Both the position numbers and the translations under genes were made by a program. From Mogibacterium sp. (GTDB lineage Bacteria > Bacillota > Clostridia > Peptostreptococcales > Anaerovoracaceae), in assembly GCA_017431685.1 (NCBI GenBank), contig JAFRKO010000012.1:1-64000 (forward strand): DNA of 64,000 nucleotides. The letters are read 5' to 3'. Under the pieces are notes generated by a model. It did not search any database, was not told where the DNA came from, and worked only from the letters and a program-made list of their open reading frames with translations. Shown here one piece after another: positions 1-8,569 of the stretch (position 1 is the stretch's first letter; each line of letters starts with the position of its first letter).

Positions 1-522
1 AGCAAGAATAAATATCTGTCACTTTCTGTTATGGGCTGGGGTGATAATGCTTTCGGAAATTATGCAGACAAAGATTTTGAATTCAGTTCAGATAAAAAGG
101 CATCTTACACATTCCAGATAACAAAAGGTAATAAATATTATATAGTACCGTGGATACATAGTCTGTATGAAGATCCTGTTCCGGACTCAAATACGGCATC
201 CTATACCTTCAGCACGAAATTTGTAGCGGAAAAAACTTCGATTAGAAAAGCAACCCCGGGGAAAAAGTCATTCAAGGTATCATGGAAAAAGGTACCAAGG
301 ACTGCATATTATCAGATAAGATATGTGAGCAAGAGTGCTTACAGGTCATCCGGCTGGAAAAAGGCAAAGACGATCAAGGCAGGCAAGAGCACTACTGCTA
401 AAACCATAAAGGGGCTTGGAAGGAAAAAAACCTATTATGTACAGGTCCGGACTGTCAAAAATATAGAAGGTAAGACATATTACTCCAGCTGGAGCAGTAA
501 AAAAGCTGTAAAAACAAAATAA
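1..522 (+). CDS. Fn3-like surface/secreted protein, C-terminal part (5' truncated by window)
   Basis: The frame is open from base 1 and stops at 522, so the gene begins outside the window. The first ATG inside it (31) is probably not the real start. The last 95 or so residues form a Lys/Tyr-rich beta-sandwich repeat with SFKVSWKKV, YYQIRYV and TYYVQVRTV strands, typical of the fibronectin type III-like domains that end many clostridial secreted or cell-surface proteins. The preceding part (YTFQITKGNKYYI) looks like another beta-rich module. No anchor motif (LPXTG) or membrane segment follows the domain, so the end is free. The function of the whole protein cannot be told from this tail. The hairpins downstream separate it from the rpmG operon. 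Confidence 0.75.
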   Translation, partial: SKNKYLSLSVMGWGDNAFGNYADKDFEFSSDKKASYTFQITKGNKYYIVPWIHSLYEDPVPDSNTASYTFSTKFVAEKTSIRKATPGKKSFKVSWKKVPRTAYYQIRYVSKSAYRSSGWKKAKTIKAGKSTTAKTIKGLGRKKTYYVQVRTVKNIEGKTYYSSWSSKKAVKTK

Positions 523-547
523 AAGCCGGCACAGGACGATCAGGCAG

Positions 548-571
548 GAAGCATCTCTCAGGAGGTGCTTC
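548..571 (+). terminator. Hairpin after the Fn3-like gene
   Basis: Nine-base arms GAAGCATCT / AGGTGCTTC enclose a six-base loop and are followed by TTTGGTT. This is a plausible but weak intrinsic terminator for the upstream surface-protein gene. A stronger one follows at 603-640. Confidence 0.5.
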
Positions 572-602
572 TTTGGTTAAGATCAAATCAGCTCCCGTAC
601 GG

Positions 603-640
603 CCCGGATGCTCATCCCTGAAATGCAGCCGGGATTTTTT
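603..640 (+). terminator. Intrinsic terminator upstream of rpmG
   Basis: CCCGG (603-607) pairs with CCGGG (629-633), with an inner TGC/GCA helix, and the hairpin runs into six T (635-640). It isolates the surface-protein gene from the promoter that starts 20 bases further on. Confidence 0.7.
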
Positions 641-660
641 CAGAAAGCACAAGAAATTGC

Positions 661-689
661 TTGACATTGAAATCCCTACAAAGTATACT
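661..689 (+). promoter_or_regulatory. Sigma-A promoter of rpmG-secE-nusG
   Basis: A perfect -35 TTGACA (661-666), a 17-base spacer and a near-consensus -10 TATACT (684-689). The roughly 100-base leader that follows contains GAAAAGGGCGCATTTTT (about 751-767), similar to the AGGGTGCATTT in the leader of the str operon (about 12462-12472). The two translation-gene operons may therefore share leader features. Confidence 0.9.
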
Positions 690-797
690 CATTGAGCGAC
701 TTTAAGAAGAAAATCGGAGCATTGGGTGACCGGGCTTCGAGTTTTCGAGTGAAAAGGGCGCATTTTTCAAGGATTAGACAGATTAAGGAGAAAACAG

Positions 798-959
798 ATG
801 GCAGCAGGCGTTAGACAGAAGGTCATCCTCGCATGCACAGAGTGCAAGCAGAGAAACTACAATACAATGAAGAACAAGAGAAACAATCCTGACAGGATCG
901 AGCTCATGAAGTATTGCAAGTTCTGCAACAAGGAAACTCTCCACAAGGAGACCAAATAA
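798..959 (+). CDS. rpmG: 50S ribosomal protein L33
   Basis: A 53-residue small basic protein of the large ribosomal subunit. The sequence starts [20 protein letters not shown] and carries two Cys pairs, CTEC and CKFC, so this is the zinc-ribbon (C+) form of L33. The start codon is preceded by AAGGAG at a good distance. It is first in the operon, 31 bases before secE, the usual place in Bacillota, where rpmG-secE-nusG precede the L11/L1 genes. Confidence 0.95.
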   Translation: MAAGVRQKVILACTECKQRNYNTMKNKRNNPDRIELMKYCKFCNKETLHKETK

Positions 960-990
960 TCTATACACTGATATAGACGGAGACATTAAG

Positions 991-1299
991 ATGGCTGATA
1001 ACAACAACAACGGAAGCAAGCAGAACAAATCGAGAGAAGATCTCGCAAAGGCTGCACAGGCATCCGCGAACAAGAAGAGTCAGAACAGCAAGAATCAGGG
1101 CAAGAAGGGCGGACTGATCGCATACCTCAAGGGTGTCAGACAGGAGTTCAGAAAGGTCGTATGGCCTACAAGAGAAGAACTTACTACCGACACCATCGTA
1201 GTGTTTGCATGCGTAATATTCTTCGCAGTCTCATTCTGGCTGATCGATACAGGTTTCCTGGCTGCTCTTAAGGGCATCCTCGGAATAACACTGTCCTGA
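991..1299 (+). CDS. secE: Preprotein translocase subunit SecE
   Basis: SecE clamps the SecY channel in the cytoplasmic membrane. The protein has 102 residues: a hydrophilic Asn/Lys-rich first 45 residues, the conserved amphipathic motif GVRQEFRKVVWPTREEL (about 49-65), and one transmembrane helix (about 70-95). This is the single-span Gram-positive form; the N-terminal tail is longer than the roughly 60-residue minimal type. Its channel partner secY lies at 30307. It is co-transcribed with rpmG and nusG. Confidence 0.95.
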   Translation: MADNNNNGSKQNKSREDLAKAAQASANKKSQNSKNQGKKGGLIAYLKGVRQEFRKVVWPTREELTTDTIVVFACVIFFAVSFWLIDTGFLAALKGILGITLS

Positions 1300-1315
1300 C
1301 CCAAGGAGTTAATAA

Positions 1316-1936
1316 ATGACGGATAAGATCGATAATATCGAGAATATCGAGAGCACTGAAACCAGAGAGCCTGTAAAGGCGAGCGTATCCCCGCTTGAAG
1401 GCGAAGGCCTCAGAGGCGACGGAACCGCGAAGTGGTATGTTGTGCACACGTATTCGGGCTATGAGAACAAAGTCAAGACCAGCATAGACAGAATGGTCGA
1501 GTACCGCGGAATGCAGGACCTCATCCAGGAAGTCGTTATACCGACTGAAGAGAGGATCGAGATCAAGGACGGAGTCAAGAAGGTAAAGACCCGCAAGCTT
1601 TTCCCGGGATACGTCGTCATCAAGATGGTCGTAAACAACGAGACCTGGTACCTCGTTCGTAACACCGAGGGAGTTACCGGATTCGTTGGGCATGGTTCCG
1701 ATCCTATTCCTCTGACAAAGGAGGAGATCGTTAGGATGGGTATCGAAAAGCTCAGGATCGACCTGGATATCGAGGTAGGCGATACGATTCGCATTATCGG
1801 AGGAGTTTTCGAAGGCCAGCTCGGCATAGTAGAAGCAATCAATCCTGAGAAGCAGATCGTAAAAGTCCGCATCTCGATGTTCGGTAGAGATACCCCTGCA
1901 GAGATTGAGTTCTCGCAGGTAAGTAAACTCAGGTAG
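1316..1936 (+). CDS. nusG: Transcription termination/antitermination factor NusG
   Basis: NusG binds the clamp of RNA polymerase and couples transcription to translation or Rho. Of the 206 residues, about 35 form a polar leader. The NGN domain follows (WYVVHTYSGYENKVK, and the LFPGYVVIKM motif) and a KOW domain closes the protein (VGDTIRIIGGVFEGQLGIV). Placement between secE and rplK is canonical. The start ATG has AAGGAG upstream. The N-terminal extension before WYVVH is longer than in E. coli NusG but common in Clostridia. Confidence 0.96.
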   Translation: MTDKIDNIENIESTETREPVKASVSPLEGEGLRGDGTAKWYVVHTYSGYENKVKTSIDRMVEYRGMQDLIQEVVIPTEERIEIKDGVKKVKTRKLFPGYVVIKMVVNNETWYLVRNTEGVTGFVGHGSDPIPLTKEEIVRMGIEKLRIDLDIEVGDTIRIIGGVFEGQLGIVEAINPEKQIVKVRISMFGRDTPAEIEFSQVSKLR

Positions 1937-2019
1937 CCACAAGGAGGGACCCGCTTGCGGGAAAGTCCCTTATGGCAATACCTCATAGTTTGCAAAAAAA
2001 TTGAAGAAAGGAGACAGCA

Positions 2020-2445
2020 ATGGCAAAGAAGATCGACGGCTACATCAAGCTGCAGATCCCTGCCGGAGCAGCAACACCTGCACCACCGGTTGGCCCGGCT
2101 CTCGGACAGAAGAGCGTTAACATCATGGACTTCTGCAAACAGTTCAATGCTAGAACATCGGACCAGCAGGGAATGATCATCCCAGTAGTAATCACAGTTT
2201 ACACTGACAGATCGTTCGATTTCGTATGCAAGACTCCACCGGCAGCAGTCCTCATCAAGAAGGCAGCTGGTATCGAGCACGCATCCGGAAATCCAAAGAA
2301 GGACAAGGTTGCATCCATCACGCTCGCACAGGCAGAAGAGATCGCAAAGACAAAGATGCCGGATCTCAACGCAGCATCCCTCGAGGCAGCAACAGACATG
2401 ATCAAGGGAACAGCTCGCAGCATGGGAGTTACGGTAGTTGAGTAA
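2020..2445 (+). CDS. rplK: 50S ribosomal protein L11
   Basis: L11 (141 residues) forms the base of the L7/L12 stalk with L10 and binds the GTPase-associated region of 23S rRNA. The N-terminal domain carries the proline-rich [16 protein letters not shown], the thiostrepton-contact region, and the C-terminal RNA-binding domain ends [11 protein letters not shown]. The RBS is AAAGGAG. The 83-base gap after nusG holds a GC-rich hairpin (CCCGC TT GCGGG at about 1949-1960), possibly an RNA control site. Confidence 0.97.
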   Translation: MAKKIDGYIKLQIPAGAATPAPPVGPALGQKSVNIMDFCKQFNARTSDQQGMIIPVVITVYTDRSFDFVCKTPPAAVLIKKAAGIEHASGNPKKDKVASITLAQAEEIAKTKMPDLNAASLEAATDMIKGTARSMGVTVVE

Positions 2446-2449
2446 TGAA

Positions 2450-2476
2450 GTGGGAGGCTTACGCCGCAGGTACCAC
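2450..2476 (+). promoter_or_regulatory. Putative L1-binding mRNA hairpin in the rplK-rplA gap
   Basis: GTGG (2450-2453) pairs with CCAC (2473-2476) around GAGGCTTACGCCGCAGGTA, and the RBS AAGGAGG follows immediately. L1 proteins are known to repress their own operon by binding an mRNA mimic of their 23S site. A GTGGGAGG...CCAC motif in this position fits such a site. The assignment is inference. Confidence 0.5.
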
Positions 2477-2487
2477 AAGGAGGAAAA

Positions 2488-3183
2488 ATGAAAAGATCAA
2501 AAAGATACGCAGAGATCGCAAAGTCTTATGACAAGCACGAACTCGTAGACGTAGCAGCTGCAGTAAAGCAGATCAAGAGCTTTGAAAACGCAAAGTTCGA
2601 TGAAACAGTTGAAATGCATTTCCGCCTCGGAGTAGACGGCAGACACGCAGATCAGCAGGTAAGAGGAGCTATGGTTCTCCCTCACGGCACAGGCAAGACC
2701 AAGAAAGTTCTGGTTTTCGCTAAGGGCCCTAAGGCTGAGGAAGCTTTAGCAGCAGGCGCAGATTTCGTTGGCGCTGAGGATATGGCAGACAAGATCAGAA
2801 CCGAGAACTGGTTCGGATTCGACGCAGTAGTCGCAACACCTGACATGATGGGAGTTGTAGGACGTCTCGGAAAGATCCTCGGACCTAGAGGACTCATGCC
2901 AAACCCTAAGTCAGGTACAGTTACAATGGACCTCGCAAAGGCTCTCGCAGATATCAAAGCCGGTAAGGTCGAGTACAGACTTGACAAGTCCAACATCATC
3001 CACTGCATCATCGGAAAGAAGTCCTTCACAGAAGAGCAGCTCGTAGAGAACGCAAACGCTCTCATCCAGGCAATAGCAAAGGCTAAGCCGGCAGCAGCAA
3101 AGGGACAGTATTTCAGAAGCATCACGATTGCAGCAACGATGAGCCCTGGAGTAAAGGTTAACCCTGCAACAGTTACACTCTAG
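2488..3183 (+). CDS. rplA: 50S ribosomal protein L1
   Basis: L1 (231 residues) forms the mobile stalk that moves deacylated tRNA out of the E site, and acts as operon repressor in many bacteria. The conserved signature [19 protein letters not shown] is present at about residues 126-144, with the two-domain pattern and C-terminal [13 protein letters not shown]. It is directly downstream of rplK and preceded by AAGGAGG. Normal length. Confidence 0.97.
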   Translation: MKRSKRYAEIAKSYDKHELVDVAAAVKQIKSFENAKFDETVEMHFRLGVDGRHADQQVRGAMVLPHGTGKTKKVLVFAKGPKAEEALAAGADFVGAEDMADKIRTENWFGFDAVVATPDMMGVVGRLGKILGPRGLMPNPKSGTVTMDLAKALADIKAGKVEYRLDKSNIIHCIIGKKSFTEEQLVENANALIQAIAKAKPAAAKGQYFRSITIAATMSPGVKVNPATVTL

Positions 3184-3214
3184 TCTGAAAAGACAAACAA
3201 AAGACGAATATCCA

Positions 3215-3345
3215 ACCTAAGACAGCGGGTGCGAAAGCTTAATTTCCCGCCGAGGTACAATTCATAGATTTGAACCCCGCTGTCTTTATGACGCGGGGTA
3301 TTTGTACCTACAAGACAAAAAACTAGGCGAAGGGATATCGCCGGA
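3215..3345 (+). promoter_or_regulatory. Ribosomal protein L10 leader RNA
   Basis: The long rplA-rplJ gap holds mutually exclusive pairings. AAGACAGCGGG (from about 3220) can pair with CCCCGCTGTCTT (about 3274-3288), while the same CCCCG can pair with CGGGG in a second hairpin (ACCCCG/CGGGGT). An outer AGGTACAA/TTGTACCT helix closes the region near 3253-3310. This matches the position and layout of the L10 leader, in which the L10-L12 complex represses rplJL. Confidence 0.8.
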
Positions 3346-3356
3346 AAGGAGAAATA

Positions 3357-3854
3357 ATGTCTGTAGAAGCAAAGAAAGCTAAACAGATCGTCATCGACGA
3401 GATCAAGGATAAATTTGAGAAGGCCGGATCAATCGTAGCAGTTGACTATCTGGGACTCACTGTAGCCGAGGCCGATAAGATGAGAGCAGAGCTCCGTAAG
3501 GAAGGTGTCGACTTCACAGTATATAAAAACACGCTGATCAAGAGAGCGATCGACGGAACTGAATTCGCCGGCCTCGCTGACGGCGACACACTCAAAGGCT
3601 CAACAGCACTCGCATTCAGCGGAGATGATGTTACAGCCGGTGCAAGAGTAATTGCAAAGGCCATCAAGGATTATAAGAAGATGGCATTCAAGGGCGGATT
3701 CGTAGAAGGAAACGTTTACGATAAGGCTCAGATTGAAGAGTTCGCAAGCATTCCGGGAAGAGATGTACTCATCGCTCGTTTCATGGGAAGCATCCAGAGC
3801 CCAATGACAAAGCTCGCGCTCACACTCAAAGCGATCGCAGAGAAGGACGCTTAA
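3357..3854 (+). CDS. rplJ: 50S ribosomal protein L10
   Basis: L10 anchors the L7/L12 dimers to the ribosome. The 165-residue protein shows the family N-terminus (KKAKQIVIDEIKDKFEKAGS, VAVDYLGLTVAEADKMR) and a C-terminal helix (SPMTKLALTLKAIAEK) to which L12 N-terminal domains bind. The helix length would fit two to three L12 dimers (inference). The RBS is GGAAAGGAG. The gene is preceded by the L10 leader and followed by rplL. Confidence 0.97.
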   Translation: MSVEAKKAKQIVIDEIKDKFEKAGSIVAVDYLGLTVAEADKMRAELRKEGVDFTVYKNTLIKRAIDGTEFAGLADGDTLKGSTALAFSGDDVTAGARVIAKAIKDYKKMAFKGGFVEGNVYDKAQIEEFASIPGRDVLIARFMGSIQSPMTKLALTLKAIAEKDA

Positions 3855-3923
3855 TTATCGAAATTCACACACAGGGCGGCACGTTTGCCGCATAGATCAA
3901 CATTTTGAAAAAGGAGAAAAACA

Positions 3924-4286
3924 ATGGATAAGACTCAGATCATTGAGGCTCTTAAGAGCATGACTATTCTTGAGATCAACGAGCTCGTTAAGGCTCTTGA
4001 AGAGGAATTTGGCGTTTCCGCAGTAGCAGTAGCAGCTCCTGCAGCAGGCGCAGCAGCAGCAGAAGAAGAAGAGAAGAGCGAATTCAACGTCGTTCTGAAG
4101 GAGATCGGACAGGAAAAGATCAAGGTTATCAAGGCTGTCAGAGAAGCTACAGGACTCGGACTGAAGGAAGCAAAGGCTGTCGTAGACGGAGCTCCTACAG
4201 TTGTAAAGGAAGGCGTACTGCCTGACGAAGCTAACGCTCTTAAGGAGGCTCTCGAGGCTGTTGGCGCTGTAGTTGAACTTCAGTAA
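3924..4286 (+). CDS. rplL: 50S ribosomal protein L7/L12
   Basis: The stalk protein that recruits translational GTPases, present in several copies per ribosome. It has 120 residues. An N-terminal dimerisation part ([20 protein letters not shown]) is joined by an Ala/Glu hinge (about 34-53) to the globular C-terminal domain with [20 protein letters not shown], the factor-binding helices. The RBS AAAGGAG lies 8 bases before ATG. Confidence 0.97.
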   Translation: MDKTQIIEALKSMTILEINELVKALEEEFGVSAVAVAAPAAGAAAAEEEEKSEFNVVLKEIGQEKIKVIKAVREATGLGLKEAKAVVDGAPTVVKEGVLPDEANALKEALEAVGAVVELQ

Positions 4287-4304
4287 GCTATAAAAAATAC
4301 GGTT

Positions 4305-4498
4305 CGGATGGCCGTTCTCAAATATCCGTCCGAACCGATACGGCTCCCGCCTCGCCGCGGCTTGACGCAGTGGTACTAAGCTCTGACATCGCAGCCGACA
4401 CAGGCTCCTCGCCTGCTCGTCGCTAAGGCTGCTCGTCAATCGCTAAGTGCCAGCTGCCGCGGAGTCGGTCCTGCCGGATATTTGCTCGCGGCCATCCG
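4305..4498. repeat. Palindrome-armed intergenic element A in the rplL-rpoB gap
   Basis: The 416-base gap between rplL and rpoB has no gene. It holds 24-base arms at 4305-4328 and 4475-4498 that are near-perfect inverted repeats (CGGATGGCCG...AAATATCCG). Between them are core blocks GACGCAGTGGTACTAAGCTC (from 4364) and GTCAATCGCTAAGTGCC (4435-4451), which recur in reverse orientation between atpD and atpC. A competing hairpin 4300-4337 (CGGTTCGGATGG/CCGTCCGAACCG) could act as an attenuator between the L12 and RNA polymerase genes. Confidence 0.65.
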
Positions 4499-4595
4499 TA
4501 ACGGATATTTTTCAAAGGTTGAGAGCATATACAAACTCGCGCAGTGATGCGCACACAAATTGAACCGTGCGATATCGGTTCGAACCACGCAATAA

Positions 4596-4621
4596 AATGA
4601 GCCCCGGCTTCGAGGCTCATT
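4596..4621 (+). promoter_or_regulatory. Hairpin before rpoB
   Basis: AATGAGCC (4596-4603) pairs perfectly with GGCTCATT (4614-4621). No run of T follows, so it is not a classical terminator. It may be a processing or attenuation structure separating ribosomal-protein from RNA polymerase expression. Confidence 0.4.
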
Positions 4622-4702
4622 TCGTGCGTTTATAAGGCCTCAAAAACGGCCAAAAAACGCAAAAATCCTGTATTTTTAGAAAAACATAAGGAGCAAACGA
4701 AC

Positions 4703-7700
4703 ATGCCAACCCCAGTAAAAGTTGGAAGAAAAGAGCGTATGAGCTTTGCCAAGATCCATGAGGTATGCGAAATGCCTAACCTCATCGACGTACAGACAAA
4801 GTCATACAAATGGTTTGTTGAAGAGGGCCTCGGCGAGGTGCTCGACGACGTATCTCCTATCCGCGATACCACCAACACACTCAGCCTGGAATTCGCGGAT
4901 TACCAGTTCTCCGACACTCCTAAATACGATCAGGAGGAGTGCAAGGAGAGAGATGCCACATACGCGACAGCTCTGACAGTAAAGGTAAGGCTGATCAACC
5001 GCGAGACCGGTGAGATCAAGGAACAGGACGTGTTCATGGGCGACTTCCCTCTCATGACAGAGAAGGGCACATTTGTATACAACGGAGCTGAGAGAGCCAT
5101 CGTTACTCAGATGGTACGTTCTCCGGGACCATACTTTGATGTTGCTACAGACAAGTCCAACCAGAGACTCTACAGCTCGCAGGTCATCCCTAACAGAGGC
5201 GCCTGGCTCGAATACGAAACAGACTCCCAGGGCATACTGTATGTCAGAGTCGACAGAACGAGAAAGCAGCCGCTGACATCGTTCCTCAGAGCGCTTGGCA
5301 TTATTGATCCGGACGCGCTCGCGCTCAGCAGCAACGAAGACATCATCGCTATCTTCGGCGAAGATGAGAGACTGATGCGCACGCTCGAAAAGGATGCAAC
5401 AAAGAACAGCGCTGACGGCCTCAGAGAACTCTACAGAAGACTGAGACCTGGTGAGCCGCCGACAGTTGAGAACGCAAGATCCATGCTGATGGCACTGCTC
5501 TTTGACGAAAGGCGCTATGACCTCGCAAAGGTCGGAAGATTCAAATATAACCGTAAACTCGGTCTGCACGACAGACTTGTCGATACAGTTGCAGCAGAGG
5601 ATGTAATCGACCCTAACACAGGCGAGATCCTCGTTGAAAAAGACGGACATATCTCAAGATCGATGGCTATGGTCATCGAGGATGCAGGCGTTCAGTCAGT
5701 TTACGTATACAGCAAGAACGAGGAAGAAGAGACTAAAGTCACGAAGGTCATCGGAAACAATTTCGTAAATCCTGCAAAGTATGTCAACATCGACCTCACA
5801 CCTTACAGGCTGTCTGAGAAGGTCTTCTATCCTGCTCTCATGGATATCATCAAAGAGGCAGACGGAGATGAGGACAAGCTCAAAGCTCTTATCGCAAACA
5901 GAAGAAAAGAGCTTAGCCCGAAGCATATCATCCTCGAGGATATCATTGCTTCGATCAGCTATCTGATCAACCTCAACTGCGGCGTAGGTGAGACCGATGA
6001 CATCGACCACCTCTCCAACAGACGTCTGAAGACAGTCGGAGAGCTGCTGCAGAACCAGTGCAGGATAGGATTCGCAAGAATGGAGAAGACTATCAGAGAG
6101 AGAATGACTACTGAGAACTCTACTCCTCAGCAGCTGATCAATATCAGACCTGTTACTGCGGCTATCAAGGAGTTCTTCGGATCATCCCAGCTGTCGCAGT
6201 TCATGGACCAGAACAACCCGCTCGCAGAGCTGACTCACAAGAGAAGACTCTCAGCACTCGGACCTGGCGGACTTTCAAGAGAGAGAGCCGGCATGGAGGT
6301 CAGAGACGTACACTACTCACACTACGGCAGAATGTGCCCTATCGAGACACCTGAAGGTCCGAACATCGGACTTATCGGTTCGCTCACAACATACGGCATC
6401 ATTAACCAGTACGGATTCATCGAGACTCCGTACCGCAAGGTAGACAAGGAGAAGGGCATCGTAACTAAAGAAGTCCAGTACCTTGCTGCTGCTGATGAAG
6501 ACCTTATGATCGTTGCTCAGGCTAACGAGCCGCTCGATGAAGAAGGCCACTTCGTCAACAACAAGGTTGCCGTAAGAGGCATCAAGGGTGAGATCACCAT
6601 GGTGCCTAAGACGGAAGTCGATTACATGGACGTTTCGCCTAAGCAGGTAGTATCCGTAGCCACGGCTATGATCCCGTTCCTCGAGAACGACGACGCTAAC
6701 CGTGCGCTGATGGGTTCCAACATGCAGAGACAGGCAGTTCCTCTGCTCGTTACTGAAGCACCGTATATCGGTACAGGTATCGAGTACAAGGCTGCATGTG
6801 ACTCAGGTGCTGTCGTTCTGTGCAAGCACGCTGGTGTCGTCTCGTATGTTGACGCGAATTACGTCAGAGTCACAAGAGACGATGACGGAACAGTAGATGA
6901 GTATAAGATGCTCAAGTTCAAGCGTTCCAACCAGGGAACCTGCATCAACCAGAGACCTATCGTCTCGTTCGGCGAGCATCTGGAAGCAGGTGAAGTAGTA
7001 GCAGACGGTCCGTCCACAAGCCTGGGCGAGATCTCCCTCGGAAAGAATCTCCTGATCGGTTTCATGACATGGGAAGGCTACAACTACGAGGACGCTATCA
7101 TCCTCAACGAGAGGCTGCTCATGGACGACGTGCTCACTTCGCTTCATATCGAGAAGCATGAGTGCGAGGCCAGAGACACCAAGCTCGGACCCGAGGAAAT
7201 CACAAGGGATATCCCGAACCTCCCGGGTGACATGCTCAAGGAGCTCGATGAAGAAGGTATCGTAAGAATCGGCGCCGAGGTCAAGTCAAATGACATCCTC
7301 GTAGGAAAGCTGACTCCGAAGAGCGAGACCGACCTCACTCCTGAAGCAAGAATGTTGCGCGCTATCTTCGGTGAGAAATCGAAGGAAGTCAGAGACTCGT
7401 CCCTCAAACTGCCTCACGGTGAAGAGGGTATCGTTATCGACGTAAGAGTATTCGACAAGACGAACAGCACAGAACTCCCTCCGGGAGTAAACAAGATAGT
7501 CAGAGTCTACGTTGCTACCAAGAGAAAGATCAACGTAGGCGACAAGATGGCCGGCCGTCACGGAAACAAGGGTGTCATCTCGAGGATACTTCCTCAGGAA
7601 GACATGCCGTTCAAGGAAGACGGTGAGCCGCTGCAGGTAATGCTTAACCCTCTGGGCGTTCCTTCCCGTATGAACGTCGGACAGGTACTCGAGGTACACC

Positions 7701-8551
7701 TCGGACTGGCCGCGAAGTCAAAGGGCTGGTACGTATCGACTCCGGTATTCGACGGAGCACATGAGAGTGATGTTATCCAGCTCCTCAAAGAGGAAGGCTA
7801 TTCTGAGACAGGTAAACTGAGACTCAGAGACGGACGTACAGGCGAGTACTTTGACAGCCCGGTTACAGTAGGCTACATGTACATGCTCAAGCTCCACCAT
7901 CTGGTAGATGACAAGATCCACGCCAGATCGACGGGCCCGTACTCACTGGTAACACAGCAGCCTCTCGGCGGAAAGGCACAGTTCGGCGGACAGAGATTCG
8001 GAGAGATGGAAGTATGGGCACTCGAAGCTTACGGTGCTGCTTACACTCTGCAGGAGATCCTGACCGTCAAGTCCGACGACATCATCGGACGTACAAAGAC
8101 ATATGAGTCGATCATCAACGGAGTCAATATCCCTGAACCAGGAATTCCTGAATCGTTCAAGGTGCTCATCAAAGAGCTCCAGGCACTTGCTCTTGATATC
8201 AGAACAAAGGCTGGCGACGACAGCGAAATCAAGATCAGAGAGACTTCGGAATATGACGGCGCGCTTACATTCGACAGAATGCTGAGCGAAAATGACAGAA
8301 GAGCTGAGCGCGAAAGAAGAGAAATGATGCAGGACGAGGAAGCTGCTGCTGCGGCTGCCGAGTTCAAAGCTGCTGAGAATGATGACGATGATGACGACGA
8401 CTTCGATATCGACAGTCTCTCGTCTATGATCGAGGCGCTGGCGCTTGGTGCTGCCGAGCCGGATATCGACCTTACGGAAGCTGTTGAAATGGACAGCCTT
8501 GAAGACCTGGCAGAAGCTGAGGTCGGATCGCTGTTCGGGGATGAAGAGTAA
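4703..8551 (+). CDS. rpoB: DNA-directed RNA polymerase subunit beta
   Basis: The 1282-residue beta subunit forms one half of the catalytic cleft. The rifampicin-pocket region is intact ([21 protein letters not shown], then [11 protein letters not shown]), as are the NTP-contact region ([11 protein letters not shown]) and the C-terminal clamp anchor ([23 protein letters not shown]). Beyond the conserved end it carries about 80 extra residues: an Ala/Glu coil, a run of seven Asp (1227-1233) and an acidic end GSLFGDEE. No rifampicin-resistance change is obvious by eye. The RBS is AAGGAG; rpoC follows after 18 bases. Confidence 0.98.
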   Translation: MPTPVKVGRKERMSFAKIHEVCEMPNLIDVQTKSYKWFVEEGLGEVLDDVSPIRDTTNTLSLEFADYQFSDTPKYDQEECKERDATYATALTVKVRLINRETGEIKEQDVFMGDFPLMTEKGTFVYNGAERAIVTQMVRSPGPYFDVATDKSNQRLYSSQVIPNRGAWLEYETDSQGILYVRVDRTRKQPLTSFLRALGIIDPDALALSSNEDIIAIFGEDERLMRTLEKDATKNSADGLRELYRRLRPGEPPTVENARSMLMALLFDERRYDLAKVGRFKYNRKLGLHDRLVDTVAAEDVIDPNTGEILVEKDGHISRSMAMVIEDAGVQSVYVYSKNEEEETKVTKVIGNNFVNPAKYVNIDLTPYRLSEKVFYPALMDIIKEADGDEDKLKALIANRRKELSPKHIILEDIIASISYLINLNCGVGETDDIDHLSNRRLKTVGELLQNQCRIGFARMEKTIRERMTTENSTPQQLINIRPVTAAIKEFFGSSQLSQFMDQNNPLAELTHKRRLSALGPGGLSRERAGMEVRDVHYSHYGRMCPIETPEGPNIGLIGSLTTYGIINQYGFIETPYRKVDKEKGIVTKEVQYLAAADEDLMIVAQANEPLDEEGHFVNNKVAVRGIKGEITMVPKTEVDYMDVSPKQVVSVATAMIPFLENDDANRALMGSNMQRQAVPLLVTEAPYIGTGIEYKAACDSGAVVLCKHAGVVSYVDANYVRVTRDDDGTVDEYKMLKFKRSNQGTCINQRPIVSFGEHLEAGEVVADGPSTSLGEISLGKNLLIGFMTWEGYNYEDAIILNERLLMDDVLTSLHIEKHECEARDTKLGPEEITRDIPNLPGDMLKELDEEGIVRIGAEVKSNDILVGKLTPKSETDLTPEARMLRAIFGEKSKEVRDSSLKLPHGEEGIVIDVRVFDKTNSTELPPGVNKIVRVYVATKRKINVGDKMAGRHGNKGVISRILPQEDMPFKEDGEPLQVMLNPLGVPSRMNVGQVLEVHLGLAAKSKGWYVSTPVFDGAHESDVIQLLKEEGYSETGKLRLRDGRTGEYFDSPVTVGYMYMLKLHHLVDDKIHARSTGPYSLVTQQPLGGKAQFGGQRFGEMEVWALEAYGAAYTLQEILTVKSDDIIGRTKTYESIINGVNIPEPGIPESFKVLIKELQALALDIRTKAGDDSEIKIRETSEYDGALTFDRMLSENDRRAERERREMMQDEEAAAAAAEFKAAENDDDDDDDFDIDSLSSMIEALALGAAEPDIDLTEAVEMDSLEDLAEAEVGSLFGDEE

Positions 8552-8569
8552 GAAAGGGGAGGCAATATC

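Noticed and set aside
1459..2478. Long open frame (339 codons) on the minus strand across nusG-rplK
   Set aside because: It is antisense to three certain genes, has no RBS and its composition (Cys/Leu/Ser-rich) is that of a reverse-frame shadow.
4570..4582. GGTTCGAACC resembling the T-loop of a tRNA
   Set aside because: It is a simple palindrome; no acceptor, anticodon or D arm can be drawn around it.
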